From Chlamydiia bacterium (GTDB lineage: Bacteria; Chlamydiota; Chlamydiia; Chlamydiales; Simkaniaceae), in assembly GCA_022601645.1 (NCBI GenBank), contig JAJACH010000001.1, positions 744,001 through 808,000 of the forward strand: a stretch of 64,000 nucleotides of DNA. The letters run 5' to 3'. The position numbers and the translations under genes were made by a program. Under the pieces are notes generated by a model that did not search any database, was not told the DNA's origin, and saw only the letters and a program-made list of their open reading frames with translations. Each line of letters opens with the position of its first letter. Within the stretch, counting starts at the first letter, position 1. This document shows, one piece after another, positions 1 to 7,638 of the stretch.

Positions 1-243
1 CATCATATCGAGGGTTGCAACCTCATAGACCTGTAAAAGATTGGGGGGAGAATCGGTTTTCATTCCCTCTTCAACAACCTCTTGGTAGTTACCAATCTTT
101 TGAACCTGCACGACATGTTCAGTCTGACTTTTGTTAAAGTCGTCGATCACATCATTAAATTTTTCTTCTAAAAACCCCTCTAAGCCGTGCCAAATGTTAA
201 GAGCCGCTCCTAGAGGAAGTAGAGTTTTCACTAATCCTAGCAT
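1..243 (-). CDS. ugpB: Glycerol-3-phosphate ABC transporter substrate-binding protein, N-terminal part
   Basis: Open frame from an ATG at 243 that runs off the left edge without a stop; about 81 codons are visible. A short hydrophobic start (MLGLVKTLLPLGAALN) serves as signal peptide. It is followed by IWHGLEG, a segment with FNKSQ, then IGNYQE and PPNLLQVYEVATLDMM, which match the order of conserved segments at the N-terminus of UgpB-type solute-binding proteins (FWH.MEG, F.N..., Y..G.Y, ..LQVYEVGTA.MM). The family binds sn-glycerol-3-phosphate or glycerophosphodiesters in the periplasm for an ABC importer. The start overlaps the 3' end of the upstream same-strand gene by 47 bases in another frame, which implies co-transcription. 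The GlpK, GlpD and GDPD genes in this window fit the same metabolism. Related sugar-binding proteins share the fold, so the exact ligand is inferred. Confidence 0.75.
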   Translation of the reverse strand, partial: MLGLVKTLLPLGAALNIWHGLEGFLEEKFNDVIDDFNKSQTEHVVQVQKIGNYQEVVEEGMKTDSPPNLLQVYEVATLDMM

Positions 244-934
244 TCGCAAAATTATGGAGTTTTGGGAAGTAAATATCAAGATTATTTGCACCTTGAATAG
301 CTACCTTGACTGACTTCGCTTTCACATTTACAACCCGCCCCCCCTTTGCATGATTACGGGGCAAATAGTGGACGTGAAGGCGAGGAACACTTACAGGATT
401 CATAACTGGGGGAAACCAGAAGCCAATGAGCATGCCTTTCTCATTATCCACCTTATACTCATCCATACTTGCATTTTTGAGTTCTGTATAGGGTGGAGAT
501 TGTTTTTTAGAGTTCTCGAGATCAACACGGGTGAAAGTCCCCTCTATCAAGATCGCATAGGGAATGTTTTTGTTCTTAAAAAGTCCTTCGACTTTAGTTG
601 TCAGGTCTGATAGCGAGTTAATGCTTTTTAAAGTAAATCGTGTCGGAGCCTTGAAGAATGTCACAACACCATAAGGAATTTTCTCACTAGGACTTAGTTC
701 TTCTAATGTAATGTTTTTTGTTGTTCGGTAAAATTTGCCATTATATGCTACCCAATCTCCATCTAGGTGGTTGGTAACACCCACGCCAAAATCCCCCTTC
801 AACTTCAGATCCTTTAAAGTAAAATCTCCATTAAAGACACCATCTCTTAAGGCACCGACTGTAGATACTTGAAAAATTTCACTCGCTCCTAAAAGGGGTA
901 GCGACGCTAAAATTGCTAATACACATTTGAGCAT
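197..934 (-). CDS. Secreted acetolactate-decarboxylase-like protein, active site altered
   Basis: 245 residues with a signal peptide (MLKCVLAILASLPLLGAS). The body follows the acetolactate decarboxylase (AlsD/BudA) pattern: IFQVSTVGALRDGVFNGD, then GDFGVGVTNHLDGD, PYGVVTFF, YAILIEG, and LHVHYLPRNHAKGGRV. In the characterised family zinc is held by three histidines (H.H, then H eleven residues later), with an Arg and a Glu near the metal. Here the first two are H187 and H189, but the position eleven residues on is R200 (GGRV for GGHV). The usual Arg of the V.TR motif appears as Glu about residue 140, and the usual LDGE is LDGD. The fold is therefore likely but the classic conversion of acetolactate to acetoin is doubtful. 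ATG at 934 has a good ribosome site (GGAGATG). Its stop lies inside the start of the UgpB-like gene, so the two are probably one operon. Confidence 0.72.
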   Translation of the reverse strand: MLKCVLAILASLPLLGASEIFQVSTVGALRDGVFNGDFTLKDLKLKGDFGVGVTNHLDGDWVAYNGKFYRTTKNITLEELSPSEKIPYGVVTFFKAPTRFTLKSINSLSDLTTKVEGLFKNKNIPYAILIEGTFTRVDLENSKKQSPPYTELKNASMDEYKVDNEKGMLIGFWFPPVMNPVSVPRLHVHYLPRNHAKGGRVVNVKAKSVKVAIQGANNLDIYFPKLHNFANARISENSTSSRSGS

Positions 935-1028
935 GATTCATCTCCATTTTTTTCTACTACTAACATGAAGCGGGAAATAGGGAAAGCCTTGAAATAAAGT
1001 CTCCAGACCGAGTAAACTGTCACCTCTT

Positions 1029-2285
1029 ATGATAGCTGTAGATTTTAGAAACCAAGCTAATGCACTACTCAATGAAGTAAGAGGGGCGAGGGATCTCTCA
1101 GAACCTGAACTTGCAAGCCGCGTTGATGCGCTGTGGCAAGCGTGCCCTAGAGGTGATAACGAAGCACGCACATTAGCTTTAAGAGTCGCTTTGGGTGGTT
1201 CGCCTTTAACACCTGCTCTTGCAACATTTGTAAGACAAACAGCTCTCCACCATAGCTTGCGTAGCGTCGGCGGACGACTCCGCGAATATGATGGAGCCAT
1301 CCCTTATCAAGACGCTGACGGCAACCCGCAACATGTACGCTTTAGCGACTTGACTTTAGTTCAAGAAGGCGGTGTCACTTCCTATAAACTACACGGGGTA
1401 ACGCTCTTTAAAACCAATGGTAATGGAAGGCTTACTGAGGATTATTGCATCACCGATAGAGGAATTGTACAGCACAATATCTACACCGATGGCTTGATTG
1501 CCTACAGACACGATAACGCTGCAAATTGGAACAATAACTATGTGCTTGAGGTTAAAACGATCCTTTCAAATGAACAAGGTGAAGACGGCCTTGGGAACTG
1601 CTTTGGTCAGCACACCTATTTCGTCTTAAAAAACACAAACGGTGAATGTTTTGCTATTGGAAAATATGGGCAGTTTGAACCCGAGCTGCGTCCCTGGTAT
1701 TCGTATATCAGCCCAGGAGGGCGCATGCCCGGACGTATGATGTGTCCAGATGAGTATGTCCAGCGCAGACCAACTCATCACAACTTTAGAGATTTCGACA
1801 TTGTTCTAAGCGCTACGCAATACCAAAGAGTCTTTGATCGATTTAATCGTGAAGCTGGAGATGGACACCTATCCTTCTCCCTGTGCCGTCACAATTGTGA
1901 ATCATGGGTCACCGATGTCTTAAGCAGAGAGCTTGGTGTTGAGATCAACCCAGAAGTCCCCGTCACAGACTATTTCTTTGGCATCCTTCCGACATGGATC
2001 TCCAAACCTTGTTCATTCGTCAAAGCTTGGACCTACAATCTCATGCCGGGCTTTATTCAAAAAGCGTGCGATGTGGTGACTTTTCCCGTCAGATATCTTG
2101 CCAGTGTTTTCTGTGGAGCGGTAGCCTACGCCCTTTGTTACATCAACTGGGAAGGGTTCGCTGGAGGAGATTTTGCTTGGTATGAGCTGTTTACCATGTC
2201 GATGTCGATCCACCACCCAGTTGCCGTGCGTCGCGAACTCGCCCGCATCATGCCAGAAGGCAACATGGATATTTCTGCTAGATAA
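1029..2285 (+). CDS. Unknown protein, candidate permuted papain-fold (NlpC/LRAT-like) enzyme
   Basis: 418 residues, not recognised as a named family. The middle carries GQHTYFVLK (about residue 197) followed some 85 residues later by LCRHNCESWVTDVL. A His in a beta-strand followed by Cys in an NC..(W/F)V helix is the arrangement of circularly permuted papain-like proteins (LRAT, YaeF and related), in which His comes before Cys. This is an inference from spacing, not an established match. The C-terminal third holds a hydrophobic helix pair around residues 340-375 (SFVKAWTYNLMPGF to AVAYALCYINW) that could insert into a membrane. There is no signal peptide. It is transcribed divergently from the acetolactate-decarboxylase-like gene; the 94-base gap must hold both promoters, but no clear consensus is visible. 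A host-directed effector role is possible but unproven. Confidence 0.55.
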   Translation: MIAVDFRNQANALLNEVRGARDLSEPELASRVDALWQACPRGDNEARTLALRVALGGSPLTPALATFVRQTALHHSLRSVGGRLREYDGAIPYQDADGNPQHVRFSDLTLVQEGGVTSYKLHGVTLFKTNGNGRLTEDYCITDRGIVQHNIYTDGLIAYRHDNAANWNNNYVLEVKTILSNEQGEDGLGNCFGQHTYFVLKNTNGECFAIGKYGQFEPELRPWYSYISPGGRMPGRMMCPDEYVQRRPTHHNFRDFDIVLSATQYQRVFDRFNREAGDGHLSFSLCRHNCESWVTDVLSRELGVEINPEVPVTDYFFGILPTWISKPCSFVKAWTYNLMPGFIQKACDVVTFPVRYLASVFCGAVAYALCYINWEGFAGGDFAWYELFTMSMSIHHPVAVRRELARIMPEGNMDISAR

Positions 2286-2314
2286 TTTTTCTGCTTTCCT
2301 ATTAAAAGAAAGCT

Positions 2315-2971
2315 ATGAGAACAGTTGTTATTTGTGTCCTTCTCCTCTTCTTTCTTGGAACGGGTATCTTAATTTATCACAACCGATCGCCTTCAAATAA
2401 GGTTGTCCACATCGATACAGTAGGGCAACCGACTTATGGAAATGGACAAGCTAAAGCGCATATAGTCGTTTTCACAGACCCCAAATGCCCAGCTTGTGCT
2501 CGCCTTCACCTACACTTTCTGCCGCTTTTAGAAAAATCCTACATCGACAAGGGCCTTGCCACCTTCACAGTAATTCCCGTCTCCGTGATTCCCGGATCCT
2601 CACTTATGGCAAATGCATGGCTTTGTGCTTACAACAGTGAACCTGGCGCCCCACACACAAATCATTTTTTTAAATATCTTCATACCACCTTCCTCAATCA
2701 AGGCCCTGTCCATCTCAATTGGGCCGACGAGGATCAAGCAAGAAAGCTTGCAAAAGAAGCTGATCCTGCGATCAATATTCAGAAACTCGCTACTTGTATT
2801 GAAAATTTAGAGTATTCAGATCAGATTTTGAAAAATACAAAAATGCTACAAAAGTTTTTAGGACAAAATGCCCTTGTACCCGCTGTATTTGTAAATGGAA
2901 GGTGGGTCAAAAATGTCTCACTCAGCACCATCGAAGAATATATTGAACGGGTTTTGCAAAAAAGCCCTTGA
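2315..2971 (+). CDS. DsbA/DsbG-like thiol:disulfide oxidoreductase
   Basis: 218 residues with an N-terminal membrane anchor or signal peptide (MRTVVICVLLLFFLGTGILIY). The thioredoxin fold shows the redox motif DPKCPACARLH (CxxC, Cys-Pro-Ala-Cys), the helical insertion typical of DsbA-type proteins between about residues 95 and 165, and a cis-proline loop at LVPAVFVNG. Such proteins form or isomerise disulfides in exported proteins, which suits chlamydiae whose outer-membrane proteins are heavily disulfide-linked. It starts 29 bases after the preceding gene and ends 36 bases before the nucleotide transporter, so all three could share a transcript. The family member (oxidase versus isomerase) cannot be decided from the motif alone. 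Confidence 0.85.
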   Translation: MRTVVICVLLLFFLGTGILIYHNRSPSNKVVHIDTVGQPTYGNGQAKAHIVVFTDPKCPACARLHLHFLPLLEKSYIDKGLATFTVIPVSVIPGSSLMANAWLCAYNSEPGAPHTNHFFKYLHTTFLNQGPVHLNWADEDQARKLAKEADPAINIQKLATCIENLEYSDQILKNTKMLQKFLGQNALVPAVFVNGRWVKNVSLSTIEEYIERVLQKSP

Positions 2972-3007
2972 TTTAAGAATCCTAAATCCCTAGAATGTCC
3001 TCGTAAG

Positions 3008-4510
3008 ATGGATAGTGATATTTCTACGTTTGGAAAGTGGCGATCAAGACTCTGGCCCTTACATTCTTACGAGCTCAAGAAGATCATTCCCCTATTGCTT
3101 CTTAAATTTTTAATTTCCTTCAACTACTCAATTCTCGTCTGTACCAAAGAAACGGTCGTTGTGACTGCAAGTAACTCAGGTGCTGAGGTGATATCAGTCC
3201 TTAAAGGCTGGGTTGTCCTCCCTGTCGCTTTAATCGTTGCAGCTACCTATTCGAAACTCTCAAACCTCCTCAAATCATCAACTCTTTTCTATAGCTGCCT
3301 CTCCTTCTTTCTAGGCTTTTTTGCCCTTTACGCCTTTGTTCTCTATCCGAATATGGAGGCCCTAACGCCTCACACAAGTGCTGAATATCTCAGAGGCTTG
3401 ATCGGCAATGAACACAGTCACTGGATTGCCATTTACCAAAATTGGATCCATACTCTTTTCTTTGTTGTCTCTGAGCTTTGGTCCACCATTGTGATCTTTA
3501 TGCTCTTTTGGGGCTTTGCTAACTCAATTACGCGCGTGGGAGAGGCGAAACGCACCTATACGCTGTTTATCGCAGCAGGCGACATCGGCGCGCTCTTAAC
3601 AGGCCCTGTCGTCACCTATTTTTGCCGCAAATACCATCATCTCGACTACGCCCTCACTCTCCAGGCCCTCACAACCTTTATCCTCATCTGTGGTGGAGCC
3701 ATCCTTGGAATCTACTGGTGGATGCAAAAATATGTGCTTACAGACAAGAGATTCTACGATCCCGACCTCATGGGTAACCAGGTAAAGCAAAAGACCAAGC
3801 TCTCCCTCTTCAAAGGCCTCAAGCATATTGGAAAATCAAGATATCTTTTATGCATTGCTATCTTAGTCATTGGCTGCGCACTCACAATAAATATGGTGGA
3901 AGTGACATGGAAAGCCCATCTCAAACTCCTCTTTCCCTCCATGTCCGATTACCAAGCTTTCTACAGTAAAATCATCTCAAGTATTGGCTTTTTTGCTCTG
4001 ATTACCGTTCTCTTGTTCGGAGGATCTTCGCTAAGAATCTTTGGTTGGCGTTTTTCAGCACAAATCACCCCGATTGTTATAGGAATAACAGGACTTTGCT
4101 TTTTCTTCCTCTGTCTTGGTAAAGAACACATCTCTCCTATCACCACCTTGATCGGCCTCTCACCACTCATGTTTATTGCCCTATTTGGCGCTTTTCAAAA
4201 TGTCATTAGTAAAGTTGTAAAGTATTCTTTCTTCGACTCAACAAAAGAGATGGTCTTCATCCCGCTTGACCAAGAATCTAAGACCAAAGGAAAAGCTGCG
4301 ATTGATGTTGTCGGTTCGCGCTTTGGTAAGTCAGGATCGTCGTGGATCCAAATCGCTCTGATTGACCTGATGGGCACAGGCTCTGTGCTCTCTATCACAA
4401 GCTACCTGCTACCTGTAATCGCTGTCACCGTCGTAGGGTGGATGTTCGCTGTGCGCTACCTCGCTAAAGAATTCGAAGCCCAAGACCGCTCTCTTACCCT
4501 ATCGAGCTAA
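3008..4510 (+). CDS. ADP/ATP-type nucleotide transporter (NTT family)
   Basis: 500 residues, about eleven or twelve membrane helices, normal length for the bacterial/plastid NTT family (TC 2.A.12). The N-terminus has the hallmark sequence KETVVVTASNSGAEVISVLK followed by a W.VLP segment, matching the KDT.VVT..GAEV.PF.K block of chlamydial and rickettsial Tlc/Npt proteins. These carriers import host ATP in exchange for ADP, or import other nucleotides, and are found almost only in obligate intracellular bacteria and plastids. Environmental chlamydiae often carry several paralogues with different substrates, so the substrate here is open. The ATG at 3008 has only a weak ribosome site. The 3' end overlaps the convergent gene at 4499 by 12 bases. 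Confidence 0.93.
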   Translation: MDSDISTFGKWRSRLWPLHSYELKKIIPLLLLKFLISFNYSILVCTKETVVVTASNSGAEVISVLKGWVVLPVALIVAATYSKLSNLLKSSTLFYSCLSFFLGFFALYAFVLYPNMEALTPHTSAEYLRGLIGNEHSHWIAIYQNWIHTLFFVVSELWSTIVIFMLFWGFANSITRVGEAKRTYTLFIAAGDIGALLTGPVVTYFCRKYHHLDYALTLQALTTFILICGGAILGIYWWMQKYVLTDKRFYDPDLMGNQVKQKTKLSLFKGLKHIGKSRYLLCIAILVIGCALTINMVEVTWKAHLKLLFPSMSDYQAFYSKIISSIGFFALITVLLFGGSSLRIFGWRFSAQITPIVIGITGLCFFFLCLGKEHISPITTLIGLSPLMFIALFGAFQNVISKVVKYSFFDSTKEMVFIPLDQESKTKGKAAIDVVGSRFGKSGSSWIQIALIDLMGTGSVLSITSYLLPVIAVTVVGWMFAVRYLAKEFEAQDRSLTLSS

Positions 4511-4921
4511 CTTCACAAGTGACTCACCTGCTACATAAAATGCCGATTCCACTTTACCAATTGGCACCTCGGAAAGGTCATCTCTAAAGCAATAGAGCCT
4601 GACACTGACCTTCGTAAACGGATAATGGGAAAGATAAGGACGCAGCTTTTTATTTCCATTCACCTGCTCTAAGAACCGAATGCCCGAACATTTGATTAGC
4701 TCTTCAGCTTCTCTTTCCTCTAAAATTTGATAGGAATACAATCGAAGGTCGATGAGATCGACCCCATTTTTGATATTCACAGTGACATCCATAGGATAAA
4801 GCCCAAATTTATCATAGAGCTCTTTACCCACTTCTCTAGCCTGTGATTTTGCCATATCTTGCATGCTAGCCGCCTTCACAAACGAACTAGCAAGCACTAG
4901 ACACACTAAAAAACGTAACAT
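4499..4921 (-). CDS. Small secreted protein of unknown function
   Basis: 140 residues starting with a clear signal peptide (MLRFLVCLVLASSFVKAAS). The mature part is mixed alpha/beta with two cysteines (about residues 78 and 111) and a C-terminal amphipathic stretch. I do not recognise a family. Its start lies 3 bases after the stop of the 92-residue gene upstream (TAAAGGATG), so the two are one transcription unit. It is convergent with the nucleotide transporter and overlaps its end by 12 bases. Confidence 0.75.
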   Translation of the reverse strand: MLRFLVCLVLASSFVKAASMQDMAKSQAREVGKELYDKFGLYPMDVTVNIKNGVDLIDLRLYSYQILEEREAEELIKCSGIRFLEQVNGNKKLRPYLSHYPFTKVSVRLYCFRDDLSEVPIGKVESAFYVAGESLVKLAR

Positions 4922-4924
4922 CCT

Positions 4925-5203
4925 TTAGCTTTTAGCAGAAATAGACAATTCCCTTCCAAGAATTTTCAAACATCTGGTTTCAAAGTCGGCAAGAGTACCA
5001 TCAAAACTTCGCTCAAACACATACATCTCATACCCAGCTGTTTTTCCTTTTGCACTCAGACATCTATCAACACGGTCAATGCTATCAAATCTTAACTTTT
5101 GGACTAGTTGTAAAACAGCTTCCGCATTACCTTTGTTGATCGATGTATATGATGGAAGAACTTGATAGGCTACAGGTCCACCAACGGGGCTTGGAGTGCG
5201 CAT
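4925..5203 (-). CDS. Small protein of unknown function
   Basis: About 92 residues from the ATG at 5203 (MRTPSPVGGPVAYQ). A longer open frame extends to 5395, but it would run through the start of the divergent beta-barrel gene, and the extra residues look like non-coding translation. AAAGGAAAAAGAC lies upstream of the chosen start. The protein has no signal peptide and two cysteines (in DRCLSAKG and ETRCLKIL). No family is recognised. It is co-transcribed with the secreted protein at 4499-4921. Confidence 0.55.
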   Translation of the reverse strand: MRTPSPVGGPVAYQVLPSYTSINKGNAEAVLQLVQKLRFDSIDRVDRCLSAKGKTAGYEMYVFERSFDGTLADFETRCLKILGRELSISAKS

Positions 5204-5309
5204 TTTTTGTCTTTTTCCTTTTTTTGAGGGTTTTAAAGCGAGAAGTTTACCGCAAACATTCTTTGAATTCAATTGTATAAAAAAAATCATTCCCTCATCA
5301 TGGCAAGAT

Positions 5310-6287
5310 ATGAGAATACTTTTGTTTGCACTCCTTTCGCTCTCCCTATTTGCAACAGATACCCTCACACCGAAGCTTGAAAAAGAAAAATACACAAACC
5401 CGTGGTTTACAGGACCCCTTCTCGCACCCGATGCTACGTGTGTCGGTTGGGGGCATGTCCGCGTCCAGCCCTATTTTGTTGGAACCGATCGCTACGGCAT
5501 TCTCAATCACGCTTGGTGGCAACATTCCACACCAGTTACAAACTCCTACTCGATCCAACCGATTATCACATTCGGCATCTATCACGGTATGGATGTCCAG
5601 GTCAGCATGCAAGTGCTCCAACATAACCGGCACGAACACACCCACTCAACACGTATCGGTGATATTTCAGTCACATACGGACTCCAAATCGCTCGCGATC
5701 AGCGACACTCTTGGGTCCCCGATGTTAGAGCCACCTTCGGAACCATCATCCCCACAGGCTACTACCAAAGACTCAGCGCCGGCAAAAAAAGCACAGATAT
5801 CACTGGAAGCGGCGCATGGGAACCAACTCTCGGGCTCAACTTCCAAAAAGTCTACCACCTTCACAATATCCATTTTCTCCGCCTCTCGATTGCCATGAAC
5901 TACATCTGGCCCTCAACCGTTGCTGTTAGAGGACTGAACCGCTACGGTGGCGGTTTTGCAAGTGACGGCGCCGCTCACCCCGGAAAAAAAGGCAACGTCG
6001 ATGTTGCGTTTGAATACAACATAACGCGCTCTTTCACCTTTTGCTCAGACTTCCTCGTCTCACACTCAGGCAAAACCTGGATTTCGGGGAAAAAAGGATT
6101 TGATGCTAACGGGAATGCCATCAAATCGGGTGGGATCAAAGATGGCTGGCAGGCGAGCATCGCCCCCGCCCTCCAGTGGAATTTCTCTGAAAAAGCAGGA
6201 ATCATTGGCGGTGTCTGGTATTCAGTCTTTGATAGACAAGGTGAAGATTTCTTCAGCGTCATGCTCTCATTTAACATTCTCAACTAG
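5310..6287 (+). CDS. Outer-membrane beta-barrel protein
   Basis: 325 residues from the ATG at 5310, chosen because it begins a signal peptide (MRILLFALLSLSLFATD); an upstream in-frame start would add 38 unlikely residues over the divergent gene. After the signal, alternating hydrophobic strands with aromatic girdles are seen throughout (for example GHVRVQPYFVG, YSIQPIITFGIYHG, NVDVAFEYNITRSFTF, GIIGGVWYSVFD), and the protein ends in an amphipathic strand (FFSVMLSFNILN). This resembles the family of bacterial outer-membrane barrels annotated as transporters or phenol-degradation meta-pathway proteins, seen in Legionella and chlamydiae. Cargo unknown. It is divergent from the small gene at 4925 and convergent with the gene at 6323. 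Confidence 0.7.
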   Translation: MRILLFALLSLSLFATDTLTPKLEKEKYTNPWFTGPLLAPDATCVGWGHVRVQPYFVGTDRYGILNHAWWQHSTPVTNSYSIQPIITFGIYHGMDVQVSMQVLQHNRHEHTHSTRIGDISVTYGLQIARDQRHSWVPDVRATFGTIIPTGYYQRLSAGKKSTDITGSGAWEPTLGLNFQKVYHLHNIHFLRLSIAMNYIWPSTVAVRGLNRYGGGFASDGAAHPGKKGNVDVAFEYNITRSFTFCSDFLVSHSGKTWISGKKGFDANGNAIKSGGIKDGWQASIAPALQWNFSEKAGIIGGVWYSVFDRQGEDFFSVMLSFNILN

Positions 6288-6322
6288 CCAATGAAAATCA
6301 GCTCTCCCTTCAAACTAACCAT

Positions 6323-7480
6323 TTACTCCTCGGTTGAGTTAGCCCACTCCTTATAGGTTTTTAGCCATTTGACAGCCAATTCACGTGAATGAGCGAGTGT
6401 TAGTGTTTGCATCACTTTACGGGCTTTTGTATGATTTCCTTCACAAATTAGCAGATTCACAAGATCTAATTTACAACTTTCAAGATCTACCATGCAAGTG
6501 TCAGGGATACTGTCTATTACAGCTTCAAACTCATCGGTGTTGTAGGGAGGTTCCTCGCTTTGGAGTCCTTTAATTGCTCTTGTAAAATCAACGTGCATAC
6601 CGAATTTAGCCATTGCATCAAGGACTTCAGTCTTTGTTCCCACCCAAGAGAGTCGAGTTACATACGCTTGTACAATTTGCATTGTGAAATCTGATGTTTT
6701 AGGTTCTCTAATTCTATCGACAAATCGCTTAAGGACTGCGAGCTTGCTACGTTCAGTTTCAAAGATTGAGAATTCATCATCCACTCGACATATTCCTCGA
6801 AATAGACATATGAACAGAAGTTCGAGATGATCAGGCTGCTTTGATAACTGATATGCTTGTATGTACAAATCAATGAGGGCATCTGTTCCCATAATTATTG
6901 TTACAGCTTTCCTAAACGCTCTATTGTTTGTGCGGTTATAATACGTAGAATTTAATATCAAAGAGAGGCTGTCATCTTTAGGAACGAATTGCTCATCTAT
7001 TGTTTTTTCAATGAAAGGCTTGAGAAGCTCTTCTGTCCAGCCAATTTTTGATAAAATAATATTGAAAAAGTGCCCCACAGAACCCTTACAATCGGCCTTA
7101 ATGATTTGTATCATACGCTTTATTTGAGCAGGTTCGATACTTGTGATAGGGTACTTGAGTCTGGGGAACTTATCGTAGACTTCTTCAACACTCTTAGCGT
7201 CTGTCTTATCAGGGAAGTCTGAGGGAATCAATCTAAGCTCTATCAGATTATCCCTGATTTGTGTGTAAGTTTCCTTTACCAGTTTCTCTAAGTCCCTTTC
7301 AGCTGTATTTCTAGCCACCTCAATTACAGCCTGATTCATTCCAGAGCGGTGCGCGTCCTCCCTACCTAAAAACCGAGCAATACAAGGGGCTAACTCCCTC
7401 CCGCTAGGATGGACTGCTTTGATAGGGTCTGCACCCTGAGGTACGGTTCTTTCTTCATCGTGGCCAAACAGCTTTTTCAT
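6323..7480 (-). CDS. Unknown helical protein
   Basis: 385 residues, no signal peptide or membrane helix, rich in charged amphipathic helices; no family recognised. Helical hairpins in the last 200 residues (for example LIDLYIQAYQLSKQPDHLELLF, and LVNLLICEGNHTKARKVMQTL near the end) could form an alpha-solenoid, but no repeat consensus is certain. The ATG at 7480 has no good ribosome site. The reading frame stays open upstream to about 7586 but offers no ATG, GTG or TTG, so 7480 is the first conventional start. A sigma70-like promoter at 7580-7608 gives a leader of roughly 90 bases. This gene and its leader are more A+T-rich than the neighbours. Confidence 0.6.
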   Translation of the reverse strand: MKKLFGHDEERTVPQGADPIKAVHPSGRELAPCIARFLGREDAHRSGMNQAVIEVARNTAERDLEKLVKETYTQIRDNLIELRLIPSDFPDKTDAKSVEEVYDKFPRLKYPITSIEPAQIKRMIQIIKADCKGSVGHFFNIILSKIGWTEELLKPFIEKTIDEQFVPKDDSLSLILNSTYYNRTNNRAFRKAVTIIMGTDALIDLYIQAYQLSKQPDHLELLFICLFRGICRVDDEFSIFETERSKLAVLKRFVDRIREPKTSDFTMQIVQAYVTRLSWVGTKTEVLDAMAKFGMHVDFTRAIKGLQSEEPPYNTDEFEAVIDSIPDTCMVDLESCKLDLVNLLICEGNHTKARKVMQTLTLAHSRELAVKWLKTYKEWANSTEE

Positions 7481-7579
7481 AATCTCAGTATCCCAAGAAG
7501 AAGCTGGGGCATCCCTTTCTAAAACTACTGTTGATACACTATGTCTAACTAATGAAACCTCTCTCTTTGTTGAGTGTCT

Positions 7580-7608
7580 ATTATACTAAAATTATTAATT
7601 CAAGTAAA
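7580..7608 (-). promoter_or_regulatory. Sigma70/sigma66-type promoter for the gene at 6323-7480
   Basis: Read on the minus strand: TTTACT (-35), a 17-base spacer, then a perfect TATAAT (-10) at 7585-7580. It lies in an A+T-rich intergenic segment and points at the gene starting at 7480. The predicted transcript start near 7573 leaves an unusually long 5' leader of about 93 bases. Confidence 0.5.
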
Positions 7609-7638
7609 TAGTAATTTTAATTGCTAATTATTAACGCT

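Noticed and set aside
938-1300. 120-codon minus-strand open frame opposite the papain-like gene
   Set aside because: It lies wholly opposite the start of a longer gene with better composition, has no ribosome site and low-complexity basic sequence.
5204-5395. N-terminal extension of the small minus-strand gene at 4925-5203
   Set aside because: It would overlap the signal peptide of the divergent beta-barrel gene and reads as non-coding sequence; the ATG at 5203 is better.
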